Of a stretch of DNA of 9,055 bases, positions 7,925 to 9,055 are shown in pieces. The notes under the pieces were generated by a model. That model searched no databases and was not told the DNA's origin. It was given only the letters and a program-made list of their open reading frames with translations. The DNA is from a bacterium BMS3Bbin07 (GTDB lineage: Bacteria > Nitrospirota > Thermodesulfovibrionia > Thermodesulfovibrionales > JdFR-85). Location of the stretch: the NCBI GenBank assembly GCA_002898135.1, contig BDTQ01000168.1, forward strand, positions 1 through 9,055. Direction: 5' to 3'. The translations under genes and the position numbers were made by a program. Position 1 is the stretch's first letter; the number at the start of each line of letters is the position of its first letter.

Positions 7925-8292
7925 GAACTTAAAACCAACCGAATCTTCTCCTGAAAGTCTTCAGGACTGAAGGGTTTTGTAATATATGCCTCTGCCCCAA
8001 GCGCCAATCCCCTCTTTTTATCCTCCTCCGACCTTTCAGTACTCACTATGATCATTGGTATGTCTTTATATTGCGGTGTGGTTTTTACAAAGTTAATCAG
8101 CTCAATGCCGTTTATATCAGGCATATTTATATCTGTTATTATCAGACTGAAACCTTCGGTAGGGAGTATTTTGAGGGCCTCAAAGCCTGTGCCTGCCTCA
8201 AAGACCTGATACTCTTCCCCAAGGTCCTCAATAATTGTTCTCATCATGGAGCGGGTTGATTCGGAGTCTTCTACCACAAGTATGTTTTTCAC
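7921..8292 (-). CDS. cheY: CheY-like single-domain response regulator
   Basis: This 123-residue stand-alone receiver domain is the likely phosphate acceptor from CheA. Receiver residues are complete: the acidic pair Glu8-Asp9, the phosphorylation site Asp54 (IITDINMPDING), Ser84 at the Thr/Ser switch (VSTER), Tyr103 at the aromatic switch position, and Lys106-Pro107. The length fits CheY, and there is no DNA-binding or enzymatic output domain. The start is GTG at 8292, supported by a full GGAGGTGA ribosome site 5 bases upstream. The gene is first in the cluster and overlaps cheA. Because no flagellar gene is in view, the target may be a flagellar switch, type IV pili or another output; this cannot be decided from the window. 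Confidence 0.94.
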   Translation of the reverse strand: MKNILVVEDSESTRSMMRTIIEDLGEEYQVFEAGTGFEALKILPTEGFSLIITDINMPDINGIELINFVKTTPQYKDIPMIIVSTERSEEDKKRGLALGAEAYITKPFSPEDFQEKIRLVLSS

Positions 8293-8412
8293 TTCTCACC
8301 TCCGGATTTCCGACCATGGGCCGGGAATAATGGCCATCTACAGTAAACGTTTTGTTGTACAGTTTTCTGGTTTGAGTGTGAGTGTAAGGAGTTTAAAACA
8401 AATTTCAGGAAA

Positions 8413-8425
8413 GAGACCCTGTCTC
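8413..8425. repeat. GAGAC-N3-GTCTC inverted repeat in the cheY leader
   Basis: A 5-bp stem with a 3-base loop; on the minus strand a G-U pair extends it to 6 bp, and it is followed by TTTCC. This is too weak and lacks a T run, so it is not called a terminator, but it could be a pausing or attenuation hairpin. Confidence 0.3.
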
Positions 8426-8445
8426 CGGATGCAGCGGGTTCTATT

Positions 8446-8460
8446 AGTCATAAATTGACT
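8446..8460. repeat. AGTCA-N5-TGACT inverted repeat in the cheY leader
   Basis: AGTCA and TGACT flank a 5-base AT-rich centre (TAAAT). The size and symmetry fit either a small RNA hairpin in the leader or a dimeric regulator site. It lies downstream of the predicted cheY start site, where a bound protein could act as a roadblock. Confidence 0.4.
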
Positions 8461-8467
8461 CACTGCC

Positions 8468-8549
8468 GTGAAGCGCCTGCCATGCTACGGTTTGTGTAGC
8501 GTTCAATTTCCTGATCAGGATGCCCGGGGCCTTGCTCAAATAGCTTCAC
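8468..8549 (-). promoter_or_regulatory. Candidate 82-nt structured RNA element at the 5' end of the cheY leader
   Basis: On the minus strand, GTGAAGC at 8549-8543 pairs perfectly with GCTTCAC at 8474-8468. The 5' strand begins exactly at the start site predicted from the promoter. Inside are a hairpin GCTAC/GTAGC (8500-8496 with 8488-8484, 7-base loop) and a 12-base palindrome TCCTGATCAGGA (8520-8509). The layout resembles a multi-branched aptamer or 5' stabiliser. I could not match conserved bases to GEMM, cobalamin, TPP, SAM or other classes I know, so the function is unassigned. Confidence 0.4.
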
Positions 8550-8555
8550 AACTGA

Positions 8556-8585
8556 AGTATATCAAGAAAAAATCGATACTGTCAA
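8556..8585 (-). promoter_or_regulatory. Predicted sigma70-type promoter of the che cluster
   Basis: The minus strand has TTGACA (8585-8580), an 18-base spacer rich in T, and TATACT (8561-8556). The predicted start is near 8549, about 257 nt before the cheY GTG. The spacer sits inside an inverted repeat (AGTAT at 8556-8560 and ATACT at 8576-8580), which could be an operator. No sigma28 or sigma54 consensus was seen for this gene. Confidence 0.6.
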
Positions 8586-8673
8586 CAAATTCTAATGCCC
8601 TAAATTACCGGGAGGGAACCGGTTAACCAGTGTTCTGTCTCAATTTTTGAGCACTGTCCTTCAGTTTTGGTAA

Positions 8674-8701
8674 TTGACAATCGAAAGCCATGCAATATAA
8701 T
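8674..8701 (+). promoter_or_regulatory. Near-perfect sigma70-type promoter of the lipoprotein gene
   Basis: TTGACA (8674-8679), a 16-base spacer and TATAAT (8696-8701) match the consensus hexamers exactly. Transcription should start near 8708, giving a leader of about 19 nt that contains the GGGAGG ribosome site (8716-8721). Both hexamers are consensus, so strong constitutive expression is expected unless repressed. Confidence 0.75.
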
Positions 8702-8726
8702 CTATAAAGTAAAGTGGGAGGTAAAT

Positions 8727-9055
8727 ATGAGTGGGTGGAGTGTTTCCAAAAGTTTCGGGCTGAGTTTTGTGCTTCTGGCCCTCCTTGTGGCCCTGTCGGG
8801 CTGCAGCGTTGATCCCGTTGTTGAGTCTCAGGATGTAACGGTTCAACCTGAAGAAGACCAGACAAGCGTGATCAGAAACCCGGCGATGGGATGGGTATTG
8901 TATGCCGATGCCTTTGCTGATTTTCCGCAGGCTGATGCATATTGGGACAGTCAGGACCCGTATGCAGGGAGTGCGAGCATCTTTTATGTAAGACTTCCGT
9001 GGTCCCAGCTTGAACCACAGGAAGGCGTTTATGCATGGGAAGATGATCAGAACTT
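8727..9055 (+). CDS. Lipoprotein with glycoside-hydrolase-like N-terminal region, partial (3' end beyond window)
   Basis: The frame is open from ATG at 8727 to the window end (109 codons). GGGAGG lies about 5 bases before the ATG. The N-terminus is a lipoprotein signal peptide: a hydrophobic stretch (10-23) and lipobox LSGC with Cys26 as the lipidated residue. Ser27 follows, which in enteric bacteria would not retain the protein in the inner membrane, so outer-membrane anchoring is likely. The mature part has an acidic linker and then IRNPAMGWVLYADAF (about 50-64) and FYVRLPWSQLEPQEGVYAW (about 86-104). The pairing of an R-N-P-x-M-G-W opening with W-x-x-L-E-P-x-x-G-x-Y-x-W is typical of TIM-barrel glycoside-hydrolase-like proteins, including the DUF4832 group. 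The catalytic part is not in view, so activity and substrate cannot be assigned. It diverges from the che cluster and is probably unrelated. Confidence 0.85.
   Translation, partial: MSGWSVSKSFGLSFVLLALLVALSGCSVDPVVESQDVTVQPEEDQTSVIRNPAMGWVLYADAFADFPQADAYWDSQDPYAGSASIFYVRLPWSQLEPQEGVYAWEDDQN

Larger units (their letters stand above)
8293..8726. other. 434-base divergent intergenic region
   Basis: No gene is supported here. The region holds two divergent promoters (8556-8585 on minus, 8674-8701 on plus), a long cheY leader with several inverted repeats (8413-8425, 8446-8460, 8468-8549, 8509-8520), and short palindromes such as AACCGGTT and GGTTAACC near 8607-8620. Short frames exist on both strands but lack ribosome sites or family resemblance. 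Confidence 0.7.

Noticed and set aside
8338..8451. A 37-codon leader peptide in the cheY 5' region on the minus strand (ATG at 8451)
   Set aside because: No ribosome site before the ATG, no attenuator-like codon run, and the ATG lies within the AGTCA/TGACT inverted repeat.
8246..8458. A plus-strand 70-residue frame across the cheY start
   Set aside because: It is antisense to the cheY start and leader, has no ribosome site and no protein resemblance.
8468..8549. A tRNA-like reading of the 82-nt element, because it has 7-bp ends like an acceptor stem
   Set aside because: No T-arm with a TTC loop, no proper D-arm or anticodon arm in the right places on either strand, and no CCA or conserved tRNA bases.
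8293..8549. A c-di-GMP (GEMM) riboswitch in the cheY leader
   Set aside because: The conserved GCACAxxGGCAAACC and GACGCAAAGCC segments are absent; only a vague ACAAACC similarity remains.
8623..8865. A minus-strand 80-residue frame overlapping the lipoprotein start and its promoter
   Set aside because: No ribosome site, no recognisable motif, and it is antisense to a well-supported signal peptide and promoter.

Overview
The window is a bacterial chemosensory (Che-type) gene cluster, all on the minus strand, with the first part of an unrelated lipoprotein gene diverging from it on the plus strand. Read in the direction of transcription, from right to left, the cluster is: cheY-like receiver (8292-7921), cheA histidine kinase (7924-5951), an ExeA/GspA-type AAA+ ATPase (5958-5158), cheW adaptor (5158-4463), a 950-residue chemoreceptor (4401-1549), and a second chemoreceptor (1440 to beyond base 1) cut by the window edge. 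The first four genes overlap by 4, 8 and 1 bases, so they are almost certainly cotranscribed and translationally coupled. No cheR, cheB, cheD or flagellar gene is visible here.

The most unusual gene is the 950-residue receptor. It has two membrane segments around a periplasmic region with a c-type heme motif (CQKCH), a HAMP domain, a very long helical hairpin containing four exact 28-residue repeats, and, after the hairpin, a complete PhnD-like (phosphonate/oxyanion) binding domain. By topology that last domain should lie in the cytoplasm. Both receptors share a non-canonical hairpin tip, with Leu and Gln at the two positions where classical receptors have Glu and Arg. This suggests receptors matched to this CheA/CheW set. 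My working model is that a heme-dependent redox or gas signal and possibly a cytoplasmic oxyanion signal converge on CheA and then on the small CheY. The role of the AAA+ ATPase is unknown.

The 434-base gap between cheY and the lipoprotein gene (8293-8726) carries two divergent, near-consensus sigma70-type promoters. The cheY promoter predicts a leader of about 257 nt. Its first seven bases, starting exactly at the predicted start site, pair perfectly with a segment about 75 nt downstream, outlining an 82-nt structured element that I could not match to a known riboswitch. The lipoprotein gene on the right starts with a clear lipobox signal peptide and the beginning of a TIM-barrel, glycoside-hydrolase-like domain.

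The organism is probably a Gram-negative, anaerobic or metal/sulfur-respiring type such as a Nitrospirota or a deltaproteobacterial lineage. The hints are the CxxCH-bearing sensor, the receptor and CheA style, the ExeA-like ATPase and the Gram-negative lipoprotein signal. This assignment is inference from protein style only.
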